Notes under the pieces: generated by a model
What the model saw: only the letters and a program-made list of their open reading frames with translations
What the model was told of the DNA's origin: nothing
Database searches by the model: none
Position numbers and translations under genes: made by a program
NCBI GenBank assembly: GCA_944346655.1
Contig: CALVMP010000006.1
Coordinates: forward strand, 1-40,772
DNA: 40,772 bases
Origin: an uncultured Clostridia bacterium
Lineage (GTDB): Bacteria > Bacillota > Clostridia > Christensenellales > Borkfalkiaceae
Direction: 5' to 3'
Shown here: positions 1 to 8,024 of the stretch, piece by piece
Numbering within the stretch: position 1 is the stretch's first letter
How the letters are laid out: each line of letters begins with the position of its first letter

Positions 1-1520
1 GGAACGGGAAGTCCCATAAGGGTTAAAAGAGTGGGGGCAAGGTCTGCAAGTATGCCGTCCGTGCGCAGTTCGGCGTTCTTATACTTTTCCGAAACAAGTA
101 TTACGGGCACGGGGTTGGTTGTGTGCGCCGTAAAGGGCGAACCGTCGTCGGATAAGAGCCTGTCGGCATTTCCGTGGTCGGCAGTCACAATCGCCGCGCC
201 GCCCATGGCAAGAATTTTATCGCACACCTTTTTAACGCACTCGTCCACGGTGTGCACCGCCTTGACGGCTGCAGGTATAACACCAGTGTGCCCTACCATG
301 TCGCAGTTTGCGTAGTTCAAAATCAAAACGTCGAATTCGCCGGTATCGAGCTCTTCCAAAACCTTGTCGGTAACGAGGTATGCGCTCATCTCGGGCTGCA
401 AATCGTAGGTTGCAACCTTGGGCGAGGGAATAAGGTCCCGCACTTCGTTTTCGTTGGGAGCCTCAACGCCGCCGTTGAAAAAGAAGGTTACGTGCGCATA
501 TTTTTCGGTTTCGGCAATTCTCAGTTGCTTTTTGCCCAGCTTTGCAAGGTACTCGCCCAGCGTGTTGTTGAGGACCGTCTTGGGGAAGGCGATTTCAACG
601 TTCTTGAACTCGGCATCGTACACGGTAAAGCATACGTAAACGGGCTGTAAAAATCCCGTCTTTCTCTCAAACGCCGTTCCCTTGGGCACAATAAACTGTT
701 CCTGCGAAACCGCTCTCGTAATCTCCCTCGCGCGGTCGGGGCGGAAGTTGAAGCAGATAACCGAATCGCCCTTCTCCAAAAGACCTATGGGTTTGCCGTT
801 TTCATATACCTTTATGGGCTTGATAAATTCGTCGGTCACGCCCTCTTCATAGCTTGCATGCACAGCCTCCACGGGATCGGTGCACTCCGTGCCGGTACCC
901 AGGGTGAGCATGTCGTAAGCCTTTTCAACGCGGTCCCAGTTGTTGTCGCGGTCCATGGCGTAGTACCTGCCCACGACCGAGGCAACCTTGCCGCAGCCGA
1001 TATCCGCCATGTGCTTCTGAAGTTCGGCGATATATCCCGCGCCGCTCGTGGGCGAAACGTCCCTGCCGTCCATAAAGCAGTGCACATACACGTCCTTCAC
1101 GCCGTGCAGTTTTGCCATATCCAAAAGCGCGAAAATGTGAGTTAAGTGACTGTGTACGCCGCCGTCGGAGCACAACCCGTAAAGGTGAAGCTTTTTGCCG
1201 TTTTTGGCGTTCTCCATAGCCTTTAAAAGGGCGGGATTGGTGAAGAAGTCGCCGTCCTCGATGGCTTTTGTAATCTTTGTAAGGTCCTGATATACGATGC
1301 GCCCGGCGCCCATGTTCAGGTGCCCCACCTCGCTGTTGCCCATCTGCCCTGCGGGGAGCCCGACGGAAAGTCCGCTCGCGCCGAGGGTGGAGTGGGGGTA
1401 GTTCTTTTCAAGTTGGTTAATGTTCTTGCTGCCGTCTAAAGAGATAGCGTTGCCCGCTCCCGCGGCGGCAAGACCGTAGCCGTCCATAATAATAAGTGCA
1501 TAGGGCACTTTCTTAGCCAT
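1..1520 (-). CDS. gpmI: 2,3-bisphosphoglycerate-independent phosphoglycerate mutase (3' end cut by window)
   Basis: Interconverts 3- and 2-phosphoglycerate in glycolysis; a cytoplasmic, Mn-dependent enzyme of the alkaline phosphatase superfamily. The frame begins MAKKVPYALIIMDGYGLA, with the metal-binding Asp of MDGYG, then MGNSEVGHLNMGAGR, which carries the serine that is phosphorylated during catalysis, and near the end TADHGNADR, a further metal site. About 506 codons are present and the family is usually 505-515 residues, so only a few C-terminal codons are missing beyond base 1. The ATG at 1520 follows an AGAGG ribosome site about ten bases upstream and a good sigma-A promoter (1558-1586). 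It lies on the same strand as tpiA and pgk, as in the usual Gram-positive glycolytic cluster, but is separated from tpiA by a terminator, a gene remnant and an HTH gene. Confidence 0.97.
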   Translation of the reverse strand, partial: MAKKVPYALIIMDGYGLAAAGAGNAISLDGSKNINQLEKNYPHSTLGASGLSVGLPAGQMGNSEVGHLNMGAGRIVYQDLTKITKAIEDGDFFTNPALLKAMENAKNGKKLHLYGLCSDGGVHSHLTHIFALLDMAKLHGVKDVYVHCFMDGRDVSPTSGAGYIAELQKHMADIGCGKVASVVGRYYAMDRDNNWDRVEKAYDMLTLGTGTECTDPVEAVHASYEEGVTDEFIKPIKVYENGKPIGLLEKGDSVICFNFRPDRAREITRAVSQEQFIVPKGTAFERKTGFLQPVYVCFTVYDAEFKNVEIAFPKTVLNNTLGEYLAKLGKKQLRIAETEKYAHVTFFFNGGVEAPNENEVRDLIPSPKVATYDLQPEMSAYLVTDKVLEELDTGEFDVLILNYANCDMVGHTGVIPAAVKAVHTVDECVKKVCDKILAMGGAAIVTADHGNADRLLSDDGSPFTAHTTNPVPVILVSEKYKNAELRTDGILADLAPTLLTLMGLPV

Positions 1521-1557
1521 AAGTTAATTACCTCTGTCAAAAAATTCTTACACAAAT

Positions 1558-1586
1558 ATTATAAACAACTTTTCGCCCGTTAGCAA
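1558..1586 (-). promoter_or_regulatory. sigma-A promoter of gpmI
   Basis: On the minus strand TTGCTA (1581-1586) and TATAAT (1558-1563) are separated by 17 bases, 38 bases upstream of the gpmI start. The -10 box is a perfect consensus match. Confidence 0.75.
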
Positions 1587-1602
1587 CTTAAATTATCGCA
1601 TT

Positions 1603-1848
1603 TTAAAAAATTCCCTGCTTCTCGTCCGTTCTTCCCAAAAGGTAGTCTATCGAAACGCCGAATTCATCTGAAAGAATTATCAGATTATCAAGGGAGGGAA
1701 TATAGCCGAACTTCTTCCAAGCCGAGGTATAACTCGTCGTCACATGCAGTATCTGCGCTATTTTATAGTCGGTATAGCCCTTTTCTTTCTTTAAAATTGA
1801 CAGTCTTTCATAAAACGAGGGGGAGGCGGCAGACCTTTCAAATTTCAT
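1603..1848 (-). CDS. small HTH (XRE/Cro-C1 type) transcriptional regulator
   Basis: An 81-residue protein that is almost entirely one helix-turn-helix domain: FYERLSILKKEKGYTDYKIA, then the recognition-helix region around TTSYTSAWKK, then PSLDNLIILSDEFGVSIDYLLGRTDE. That ending is typical of small Firmicutes Cro/C1 regulators. Homologous proteins normally start directly before FYERL; here about ten extra residues (MKFERSAASP) precede it and no ribosome-binding site is visible before the ATG. The true start may therefore be lost or different. The start lies only a few bases from the broken end of the opposite-strand remnant at 1856-2119, so a rearrangement may have created this 5' end. Target unknown. 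Confidence 0.75.
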   Translation of the reverse strand: MKFERSAASPSFYERLSILKKEKGYTDYKIAQILHVTTSYTSAWKKFGYIPSLDNLIILSDEFGVSIDYLLGRTDEKQGIF

Positions 1849-1855
1849 TACGGCA

Positions 1856-2119
1856 TCAAACTATGAGTATTTCCGCATAATTCTCGGAGAGGACGGAAAG
1901 GGCGTCGTTCAGTCCAAGGGCGCCGGAGCGGGAGGGGCAACCTACGAGGCTGAAGGCACTTACACCTACGAGGACGGCGTAATAAAATTCACCTCGTCAA
2001 ACGGCTTTGCCTCTGTAACCGAAGAATACCAGTACGACGACGGCGTTATCACCTATACCGTCAGCAACGACCAGATGAGCTTTACCGTAATTTTCGAAAA
2101 AACCGAACAGCAAAATTAA
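1856..2119 (+). pseudogene. 3' remnant of a beta-rich, probably secreted or lipocalin-like protein
   Basis: The plus-strand frame ending in TAA at 2117-2119 encodes about 85 coherent residues, for example NYEYFRIILGEDGKG, TYTYEDGVIKFTSS and YQYDDGVITYTVSN. The alternating hydrophobic, aromatic and acidic pattern is that of beta-hairpins in small lipoproteins. There is no start codon at the head of the frame, and a stop occurs at 1811-1813, so the N-terminal half (signal peptide and first strands) is missing. The break falls beside the HTH gene start at 1848. I read it as the tail of a gene cut by a deletion or insertion; the family is not identified. Confidence 0.6.
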
Positions 2120-2120
2120 T

Positions 2121-2156
2121 AAAACCGGACGGACCTGTCGGTCCGCCCGGTTTTGT
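2121..2156. terminator. bidirectional intrinsic terminator between tpiA and the gene remnant
   Basis: A 14-bp stem (left arm from 2122, right arm to 2154, one mismatch) with a TGTC loop, flanked by AAAA on the left and TTTT on the right. It can end tpiA transcription on the minus strand and the remnant on the plus strand. Confidence 0.8.
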
Positions 2157-2165
2157 GTAAATTGG

Positions 2166-2921
2166 TTAATCTTCAAAATAGTTATCGTAATTTACAATCT
2201 GCGCGAATTCTTTTTTGAGCGAAGCCGAGCCTATCAGTCCGCCGTCGATGTCGGGTTGAGCCATCAGACCCTTGCAGTTGCCCGCGTTCATCGAGCCGCC
2301 GTACTGGATTATCACTTTTTCGGCGCACTCGGGGCAGAAGAGTTCGCCTATCGTCTTTCTTATATAAGCTATGGTCTCCTGCGCCTGAACGTTGGTTGCC
2401 GTCCTGCCCGTGCCTATCGCCCAAACGGGTTCGTAAGCTATGACAACTTTGGTAATGTCCTCAACGCCTGCAAGCCCGTCCTTAAGCTGTTTGTAAAGCA
2501 CCTTTTCGGTGACGCCGCTCTCGCGCTCTTCAAGCGTTTCGCCGACGCATACTATGGGGGTAATGCCGTTTTTAAGGGCTGCCAGCGTGCGCTTGTTTAC
2601 GCCCTCGTCCGTCTCGCCGAAGTACTGCCTTCTCTCGCTGTGCCCGATAATGGCATACTTTACGCCGTACTCTTTGAGCTGCGCGCACGAAATTTCGCCC
2701 GTGTATGCTCCCTTCTCCGCCCAGTGCACGTTTTCGGCGCCTATCGCAATGTTGCTCCCCTCTGCGGCTTTAACCATGGCGGGGATTAAAATGGCTGGCA
2801 CGCAAAGGGCTATGTCGCAGCTTGCGTCCTTTACGAGCGGTTTAAGCTCCTCAATTAATTTTGCTCCGCTCTCCGCGGTCATGTTCATCTTCCAGTTGCC
2901 TGCAATAAAAGGTTTTCTCAT
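2166..2921 (-). CDS. tpiA: triosephosphate isomerase
   Basis: Interconverts dihydroxyacetone phosphate and glyceraldehyde 3-phosphate. The 251-residue length is normal for this TIM barrel. The N-terminal GNWKMN (residues 8-13, catalytic Lys), the catalytic His in IIGHSERRQYF (H94), the catalytic Glu in AYEPVWAIGTG (E164) and a C-terminal QYGGSMNAGN phosphate-binding loop are all intact. The ATG at 2921 has an AGGAG ribosome site six bases upstream. It follows the 293-residue membrane-protein gene and pgk on the same strand and ends at the bidirectional terminator at 2121-2156, so it is probably the last gene of a pgk-membrane protein-tpiA unit. Confidence 0.98.
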   Translation of the reverse strand: MRKPFIAGNWKMNMTAESGAKLIEELKPLVKDASCDIALCVPAILIPAMVKAAEGSNIAIGAENVHWAEKGAYTGEISCAQLKEYGVKYAIIGHSERRQYFGETDEGVNKRTLAALKNGITPIVCVGETLEERESGVTEKVLYKQLKDGLAGVEDITKVVIAYEPVWAIGTGRTATNVQAQETIAYIRKTIGELFCPECAEKVIIQYGGSMNAGNCKGLMAQPDIDGGLIGSASLKKEFAQIVNYDNYFED

Positions 2922-2960
2922 AAAATCTCCTGATTCCTTATCTTTATTTATAAAATAAAA

Positions 2961-3842
2961 TCAATTCAGAGTATAGTTTGCCTGCTTTTTAAGGCTTAAA
3001 GTCTTTGCCACGGCTTTAAATGCTTTTCCGGGGTCAGCCATGATAAATTCAAGCACTTCGCCGTTGTCAACCTTTATGCCGAACTTTTTTATCGTCGCAT
3101 AAATCTTCGTGCCGACTGCAAACGAGGCGGTGAGTTCGTCCATGTCGAACGCGACCCTCGCCTGAACTCCCTGCTTGTCATACCACAGTCCGCACTCGGC
3201 GGTTATACTCTCGTACTTAAAAAGCGATTGCCCTACAACTATGCCGTCCCGGGTGAACGAAAGCTTGCAATGCCGGGCAATCTTCAGCTTTAAAATATCG
3301 CCCTCAACGCGCTTTTCAATCTCATATACGGTGTGCCTTTCGTCGCTTGTGTTGTCGTTATAGAAGAAGGGTAAAAATTGGTTTTGGTCGACTTCGTCGC
3401 AGACAATGTATCTGTCGGCAAGGGTGCAGGCAAGCGTTTCGGCAGCGCTCCGCCCGTACAGAGTCACGCACTCGTCTTTATCAAACGGATCCGCGGCGTA
3501 GTAGTATGTAACGGCTGGCAATACAGCCTCAAAAGAGATATCGCCGTCCCCGTCGCAGGGCGAAAAGTTGTATTTTGCCAAATCGAGCGTCGCCTGCTTT
3601 GCTCTCATGCGCGGCATAATGAACAGCGCAAATATAACGGGCATGAACAAAAGGTAGCCGTAGCAGATTGAGGCGAGCGCGTATGCGACGGGCAGTTCGG
3701 GTTGTGAAAATTCAAGTATGAGCAAAAACGCCGCCGCGAGCAGTACAGCCGTCCCTAAATAAACGGGCAGACATACCCTGTAAAAGGCGTTTAAAAACCA
3801 TGTCCGTTTGGGTTTTGCCTTCTTTATTTTTAACTTTTCCAT
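2961..3842 (-). CDS. membrane protein of unknown function between pgk and tpiA
   Basis: I do not recognise a family in these 293 residues. A basic N-terminus (MEKLKIKKAKPKRTW) leads into two hydrophobic segments at about residues 22-45 and 52-77, so both ends should be cytoplasmic. The remaining ~215 residues are soluble and rich in aromatic and acidic residues (for example VTYYYAADPFDKDE and LPFFYNDNTSDERHTVYEIE), looking mostly beta-stranded. No catalytic motif is evident. It sits between pgk and tpiA on the same strand, 40 bases from tpiA, and its start is 12 bases beyond a strong hairpin at 3854-3882 with no evident Shine-Dalgarno site. Expression may therefore be low or controlled by read-through from pgk. 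The placement inside a glycolytic block does not itself imply a glycolytic role. Confidence 0.75.
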   Translation of the reverse strand: MEKLKIKKAKPKRTWFLNAFYRVCLPVYLGTAVLLAAAFLLILEFSQPELPVAYALASICYGYLLFMPVIFALFIMPRMRAKQATLDLAKYNFSPCDGDGDISFEAVLPAVTYYYAADPFDKDECVTLYGRSAAETLACTLADRYIVCDEVDQNQFLPFFYNDNTSDERHTVYEIEKRVEGDILKLKIARHCKLSFTRDGIVVGQSLFKYESITAECGLWYDKQGVQARVAFDMDELTASFAVGTKIYATIKKFGIKVDNGEVLEFIMADPGKAFKAVAKTLSLKKQANYTLN

Positions 3843-3853
3843 ATTCTATATTA

Positions 3854-3882
3854 ATGCCGCGGCGACGGGGTCGCCGCGGCAT
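3854..3882. terminator. GC-rich hairpin between pgk and the downstream gene, weak or processing-type terminator
   Basis: A perfect 13-bp stem (3854-3866 with 3870-3882) closed by a GGG loop. In the direction of pgk transcription it is preceded by an AU-rich tract but not followed by a run of U, so it may stabilise the pgk mRNA 3' end or attenuate read-through rather than terminate fully. Confidence 0.55.
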
Positions 3883-3902
3883 AATATTTTTAAAAGATTA
3901 AT

Positions 3903-5213
3903 TTAAACTTTATCGTTTAAGCAGGCAATGCCGGGAAGAGTTTTGCCTTCGAACAGCTCAAGCGAAGCGCCGCCGCCCGTGGAGATATGGGTCATCTTGT
4001 CGGCAAAACCGAGCTGCTGTACTGCCGCCGCGCTGTCGCCGCCGCCGATAATGGTCGTGCACTTGCCGTAAACGTCAGCAAGCGCCTGAGCTACGGCAAT
4101 GGTGCCCTTTGCAAGGGTGGGGTTCTCGAACACGCCCATGGGTCCGTTCCAGATAACCGACTTTGCGCCGTGTATGGCTTCCGCGTAGAGCTCCCTCGTC
4201 TTTTCGCCTATGTCCATGCCCATCTTGTCTGCGGGAATGTGGTCGGAAGGTACGGTCTCAACTTCTATCTCGGCGTCTATGGGATCGGGGAAGGAGGAGG
4301 TGACTACCGTATCGACGGGCAGAAGAAGCTTTTTGCCCATCTTTTCAGCCTTTTCAATCATCTCCTTGCAGTAGCCTATCTTCTCCTCGTCCAAAAGGGA
4401 AGTGCCCACTTCATACCCCTTCGCCTTGAGGAAGGTGTAAGCCATGCCGCCGCCGATTATAAGCGTGTCGCACTTTTCGAGGAGGTTGTTTATAACGTTG
4501 AGCTTGTCGGCAACCTTTGCGCCGCCGAGAATGGCAACGAAGGGTCTTTCGGGATTTTCAAGGGTGGCAGCCATTACGGAGAGTTCCTTTTCGATGAGGA
4601 AGCCGCAGACGGCGGTCTTTATTATGCCGTATTCGACGATGGCTGCGGTGGAGGCGTGGCTGCGGTGAGCCGTGCCGAAGGCGTCGTTGACGTAAATTTC
4701 CGCGTCGTATGCAAGCGCCTTGCAGAAGTTTATCTCCTTCTTTTCCTCCTCCCAGTGGAAGCGGAGGTTCTCCAAAAGTACGGCTTCGCCCTCCTTGAGC
4801 GCGTCCCTCTTCGCCTTTGCGTCGGGACCTATGACGTCGTGCGCAAATGTAACCTTGCCGCCCAGCAGTTCATTGAGCCTCTTTGCCACGGGCTCGAGGG
4901 TGAGCTTTTTGGGCTCTTCCTTTTTCGCCTTTTCAATTATGGCTTCGGCAGTCGTTTCTCCCGCTTCAACCTTCTTTAAATCCTTTTTGTTGAGCTTTAC
5001 TTCATCGGAAAAAATGGAGTGGGGCTTGCCCATGTGCGAGCAAAGCGTAACCTTTGCGCCTCTCTCCAAAAGATACTTGATGGTGGGAAGAGCGCCTATA
5101 ATTCTGTTCTCGTCGGTGATCACGCCGTCCTTCATGGGAACGTTGAAGTCGCAGCGCACAAGCACCTTTTTGCCTTTAAAATCCTTAATGTCTTTAACCG
5201 ACATTTTGTTCAT
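3903..5213 (-). CDS. pgk: phosphoglycerate kinase with a lysine-rich insertion
   Basis: Transfers phosphate from 1,3-bisphosphoglycerate to ADP in glycolysis. The substrate-binding N-domain ([46 protein letters not shown]) and nucleotide-binding C-domain ([47 protein letters not shown]) are complete. At 436 residues it is about 40 longer than usual. The excess is a charged stretch at about residues 66-102, directly after the basic-patch loop of the N-domain, where most bacterial enzymes go straight to the LxPVA helix. The start follows AAGGAG by about ten bases; an ATG three codons later is an alternative. It has its own consensus promoter at 5256-5284, and no gap gene lies upstream. Confidence 0.97.
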   Translation of the reverse strand: MNKMSVKDIKDFKGKKVLVRCDFNVPMKDGVITDENRIIGALPTIKYLLERGAKVTLCSHMGKPHSIFSDEVKLNKKDLKKVEAGETTAEAIIEKAKKEEPKKLTLEPVAKRLNELLGGKVTFAHDVIGPDAKAKRDALKEGEAVLLENLRFHWEEEKKEINFCKALAYDAEIYVNDAFGTAHRSHASTAAIVEYGIIKTAVCGFLIEKELSVMAATLENPERPFVAILGGAKVADKLNVINNLLEKCDTLIIGGGMAYTFLKAKGYEVGTSLLDEEKIGYCKEMIEKAEKMGKKLLLPVDTVVTSSFPDPIDAEIEVETVPSDHIPADKMGMDIGEKTRELYAEAIHGAKSVIWNGPMGVFENPTLAKGTIAVAQALADVYGKCTTIIGGGDSAAAVQQLGFADKMTHISTGGGASLELFEGKTLPGIACLNDKV

Positions 5214-5255
5214 AGCAACTGTACTCCTTAAAATAAATATTTTATTAACGACTTT

Positions 5256-5284
5256 ATTATAATTAATTAAAGTTGTCTTGTCAA
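5256..5284 (-). promoter_or_regulatory. consensus sigma-A promoter of pgk
   Basis: On the minus strand a perfect TTGACA (5279-5284) and a perfect TATAAT (5256-5261) are spaced by exactly 17 bases, about 40 bases before the pgk start. This predicts strong constitutive expression. Confidence 0.9.
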
Positions 5285-5351
5285 TTATTTATAAAAGATT
5301 ATCCCAAACAAAAACAGGTGTGAATTTTGCATAAAAAATTACGCAAAAACA

Positions 5352-5381
5352 TTGTACAAAAATGCCATGCTATGTTATAAT
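5352..5381 (+). promoter_or_regulatory. promoter of tyrA
   Basis: TTGTAC (5352-5357) and TATAAT (5376-5381) with an 18-base spacer, ending 32 bases before the tyrA start. It diverges from the pgk promoter across a 200-bp intergenic region that holds nothing else recognisable. Confidence 0.65.
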
Positions 5382-5413
5382 GGCTACGTATAAATTATAG
5401 GTTACGGCACATT

Positions 5414-6265
5414 ATGAAAACGGGAATCGTAGGTCTCGGTTTAATCGGCGGCTCGCTTGCCCTCGCCTTAAGGAGGGCTGGTTACTTCGTCGTCGGCAAA
5501 AACCGCTCCCAGGCTCCAACTCAATACGCGCTCTCCCACGGGGTAATAGACATGGCGGGGGAAGTCTCCGGCTGCGACGTCGTGTTCGTCGCTCTGCCGC
5601 CGAAGGCGACGGTCGATTTCGTCTGCACCTATCCGTTCAAAGAGGGCGCCGTCGTCGCGGACATCTGCGGCGTAAAGAGGTATATCGAACGTGAGGTTCT
5701 CAGAAGGCGTCCCTCGCTTAAATACGTCGGTACCCACCCAATGGCGGGCAAGGAGGTCTCGGGTATCGAAAACGCCTGCGCCGATCTCTTCGACCGCGCT
5801 TCAATGGTGCTTACCTCCAACATATATACGGACGAACGCGCCTATGAGCTCATAAAAAAGCTTGTAAAGGACATAGGCTTTGCCCGCCTTGTCGAGTGTT
5901 CGGCAGAAGTCCACGATAAAAAAATCGCCTACACCTCCCAGCTCGCCCACATAGTTTCCAACTGCTATGTAAAGGATAAGACGATTGAAGGATGCCTCGG
6001 CTTCACGGGCGGCAGCTTTCAGGACATGACGAGGATTGCCGGCGTCGACGAAAACGTGTGGACGGAACTCTATCTTGAAAACGCCGACAACCTCTCGGCA
6101 AGCGTAAGACTGCTCGCCTCAAACCTTACGGACATCGCCTCGGCGATAGAGGGGGGAGACCCGCAAACCCTGAGCGCCCTTCTCCGCGCCGGCAGGGAGC
6201 AGTTCGAGGACGGAAAAAACAACTCCTTCCAGGGCAGGGATATAAAAACGACTTCTCTGAAATAA
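5414..6265 (+). CDS. tyrA: prephenate dehydrogenase (tyrosine biosynthesis)
   Basis: Oxidatively decarboxylates prephenate to 4-hydroxyphenylpyruvate with NAD(P). The N-terminal Rossmann domain opens with GLGLIGGS (residues 7-14). THPMAGKEVSG (107-117) is the TyrA-family substrate loop, and TSQLAHI (174-180) holds the His of the family catalytic region. The C-terminal helical domain has FTGGSFQDMTRIA and VWTELYLENAD, both typical. At 283 residues it is a monofunctional enzyme without a chorismate mutase or ACT domain, so feedback control by tyrosine through ACT is not expected. No clear ribosome site precedes the ATG. No other aromatic amino acid genes are nearby; the following genes are functionally unrelated. 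Confidence 0.92.
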   Translation: MKTGIVGLGLIGGSLALALRRAGYFVVGKNRSQAPTQYALSHGVIDMAGEVSGCDVVFVALPPKATVDFVCTYPFKEGAVVADICGVKRYIEREVLRRRPSLKYVGTHPMAGKEVSGIENACADLFDRASMVLTSNIYTDERAYELIKKLVKDIGFARLVECSAEVHDKKIAYTSQLAHIVSNCYVKDKTIEGCLGFTGGSFQDMTRIAGVDENVWTELYLENADNLSASVRLLASNLTDIASAIEGGDPQTLSALLRAGREQFEDGKNNSFQGRDIKTTSLK

Positions 6266-6279
6266 AATAAGGAACTTAC

Positions 6280-6951
6280 ATGGCTCTTTCAATTTTCAAA
6301 AACAGATACTCTTCCGCCGACGCCAAATTCATATCGGATAAGGCGTTCTATGCAGTAGTTGCCGCAACCCTTCTCTTCGGCTTTGCGGTAAACGCGCTCG
6401 AAGTTATCCTTCTCGGCGACATAATCTCGCAGTGGGTCTACGGAGGGGGCAACTACCTTATCTTTGTAATCTGCTACTTCGTCATGGCAATTGCCGGAGT
6501 ATGCATAAATTCTTTCAGCCGCAAGCCCCTTTTAAGCTTCATCGGCTATTGTCTCGTTGTGCTTCCCATAGGAGCAGTGCTCGCGCTCGTCGTGCCCTAC
6601 CAGTCCCTGGGCGTGGTGCGCTCGGCGTTTCTCGTCACCACAATACTTGCCGTCGTGTTCGGGCTGCTCGCCGTGCTCTACTTCGTGTGGAAAATTCTCT
6701 CCTTAAGCCTTCTCATAGCGCTCATCTGGTCGCTCATTGCCATGTTCACGGGCGCTTACTTCACCTCCGGCTATGTATGGCTCGACTGGCTCGTCGTGCT
6801 CATATTCTGCTGCTACATCGGTTTTGATATCTCGCTCGCAAAGAGCCGTCCCAAAACGCTCGACAACGCCGTCGACTCCGCCTGCGGGCTCTACCTCGAC
6901 ATCATAAACTTATTCATAAGGCTGCTTGCCATCTTCGGAAGAAATGACTGA
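6280..6951 (+). CDS. Bax inhibitor-1 / YccA family membrane protein
   Basis: A 223-residue protein of about seven hydrophobic segments beginning near residues 24-48 and ending near 200. The closing region SACGLYLDIINLFIRLLAIFGR closely resembles the C-terminal signature of bacterial BI-1 (TMBIM, YbhL/YetJ) proteins, and the upstream DISLAKS matches the conserved aspartate region of the family. YetJ is a pH-sensitive calcium leak channel; that role is inferred here by family only. An AAGGAAC ribosome site precedes the ATG, 14 bases after tyrA, so it is probably co-transcribed with tyrA. Its stop overlaps the next start. Confidence 0.85.
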   Translation: MALSIFKNRYSSADAKFISDKAFYAVVAATLLFGFAVNALEVILLGDIISQWVYGGGNYLIFVICYFVMAIAGVCINSFSRKPLLSFIGYCLVVLPIGAVLALVVPYQSLGVVRSAFLVTTILAVVFGLLAVLYFVWKILSLSLLIALIWSLIAMFTGAYFTSGYVWLDWLVVLIFCCYIGFDISLAKSRPKTLDNAVDSACGLYLDIINLFIRLLAIFGRND

Positions 6952-7327
6952 TTGCCGCCTCACCATAAATTCGCAGGGAAACGGGTGGAAAAATGACGTC
7001 GTCTGTCCCGCCCGCCTCGAGGTGGGGGAGGGAACTGCGCGCATAGTCTATCAATTGGAGGGCGACGATTGTTCCTTTTCCTTTTCGAACGGCAGAGCCG
7101 AGCAGGTAAGAAAGGGCGGCGTAAACGTGCGCATAAGCTTCGTGCAGGGCTCCAAAACGGTGTGCGTGCTCGGCGACGAAAACCTCCGCGGCGGCTACGG
7201 CGTTTTTACCCAAAAGCTCTCGTGCGTGGTAAAACCGCACGGTGTAACGGCTGTTATCGAGTATCTTTCGGGCGACGACAGGGAAAAGATTACGGTAAAG
7301 CTCAGGGCGATTGCCCTGCATATATAG
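6944..7327 (+). CDS. DUF1934 family protein (YwiB-like beta-barrel)
   Basis: About 127 residues, rich in beta strands, with the order typical of the DUF1934/YwiB calycin-like family: an N-terminal strand (DCRLTINSQGNG), GEGTARIVYQLEG, a central VRISFVQGS strand and the closing VIEYLSGDDREKITVKLRAI. Its function is not known. I chose the ATG at 6944, which overlaps the stop of the preceding gene (ATGACTGA arrangement, translational coupling). A TTG at 6926 would give a 133-residue version that intrudes further into the membrane-protein gene. Assignment rests on overall pattern and length, not on catalytic residues. Confidence 0.7.
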   Translation: MTDCRLTINSQGNGWKNDVVCPARLEVGEGTARIVYQLEGDDCSFSFSNGRAEQVRKGGVNVRISFVQGSKTVCVLGDENLRGGYGVFTQKLSCVVKPHGVTAVIEYLSGDDREKITVKLRAIALHI

Positions 7328-7367
7328 TTCAACCAATGCAAAAAAATAAAATATTCAAGGGAAAATC

Positions 7368-8024
7368 ATGAAAATAAGATATCTCGGTCACTCCTCATTC
7401 AAACTTACGGAAAGTACGGGCATCTCCGTCGTAACAGATCCGTACGACGATTCCGTCGGCTACACCTATCCCGCCGTCTCGGCGGACGCGGTTACGGTGT
7501 CGCACCGTCACTACGACCACGACGCCGTAAAAAAGGTGGGCGGCAATCCCGTCGTCCTCGAGGGCGAAACGGCGTACATTTTAAAGGACAGCGTAGAGAT
7601 TAGCTCCATAAAGAGTTTCCACGACGAAGTCCGCGGCAAAAAGAGGGGCGAAAACATAATCTTCAAATTCCGCATGGACGGGCTGGATATCTGCCACCTC
7701 GGCGACCTCGGCGAGGACTGCTCGTCCGACCTCATAGAGATGATTCTGCCCGTCAACGTGCTCTTAATTCCCGTCGGCGGTAACTATACAATCGATGCGA
7801 AGATGGCAAAGGAGTACGTCGACAGAATAATGCCCGACATCGTAATCCCCATGCACTACCGCCAGAAGGGGTGCAGGATAGATATCGACAAGGTGGACGA
7901 TTTCCTCGACGAATTCGACGGCGAGGACGTGACCATTGTCGAGGAGGGCAACGAAATCGAGATTGACCGCGATGACCTCGACGGCGAACATACAACCATA
8001 ATCGTAATGGAGAATGCCGGTTAA
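7368..8024 (+). CDS. metallo-beta-lactamase fold hydrolase (UlaG-like)
   Basis: 218 residues beginning MKIRYLGHSSFKL, the usual opening of the UlaG/L-ascorbate lactonase-like branch. The zinc motif HRHYDH (residues 46-51) is complete; SFHDEVRGKKRG supplies the next metal His, HLGDLGE the bridging Asp region, and IPMHYRQKG the final His. The substrate cannot be read from sequence; relatives are often annotated only as Zn-dependent hydrolases. The C-terminus is highly acidic. AAGGG precedes the ATG, and the stop codon directly abuts the start of the rho-like gene, implying coupled translation in one operon. Confidence 0.85.
   Translation: MKIRYLGHSSFKLTESTGISVVTDPYDDSVGYTYPAVSADAVTVSHRHYDHDAVKKVGGNPVVLEGETAYILKDSVEISSIKSFHDEVRGKKRGENIIFKFRMDGLDICHLGDLGEDCSSDLIEMILPVNVLLIPVGGNYTIDAKMAKEYVDRIMPDIVIPMHYRQKGCRIDIDKVDDFLDEFDGEDVTIVEEGNEIEIDRDDLDGEHTTIIVMENAG

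Noticed and set aside
3987-4979. A 330-codon plus-strand frame opposite pgk
   Set aside because: It is antisense to a clear pgk; composition (Gly, Ala, Val runs) is that of a reversed coding strand.
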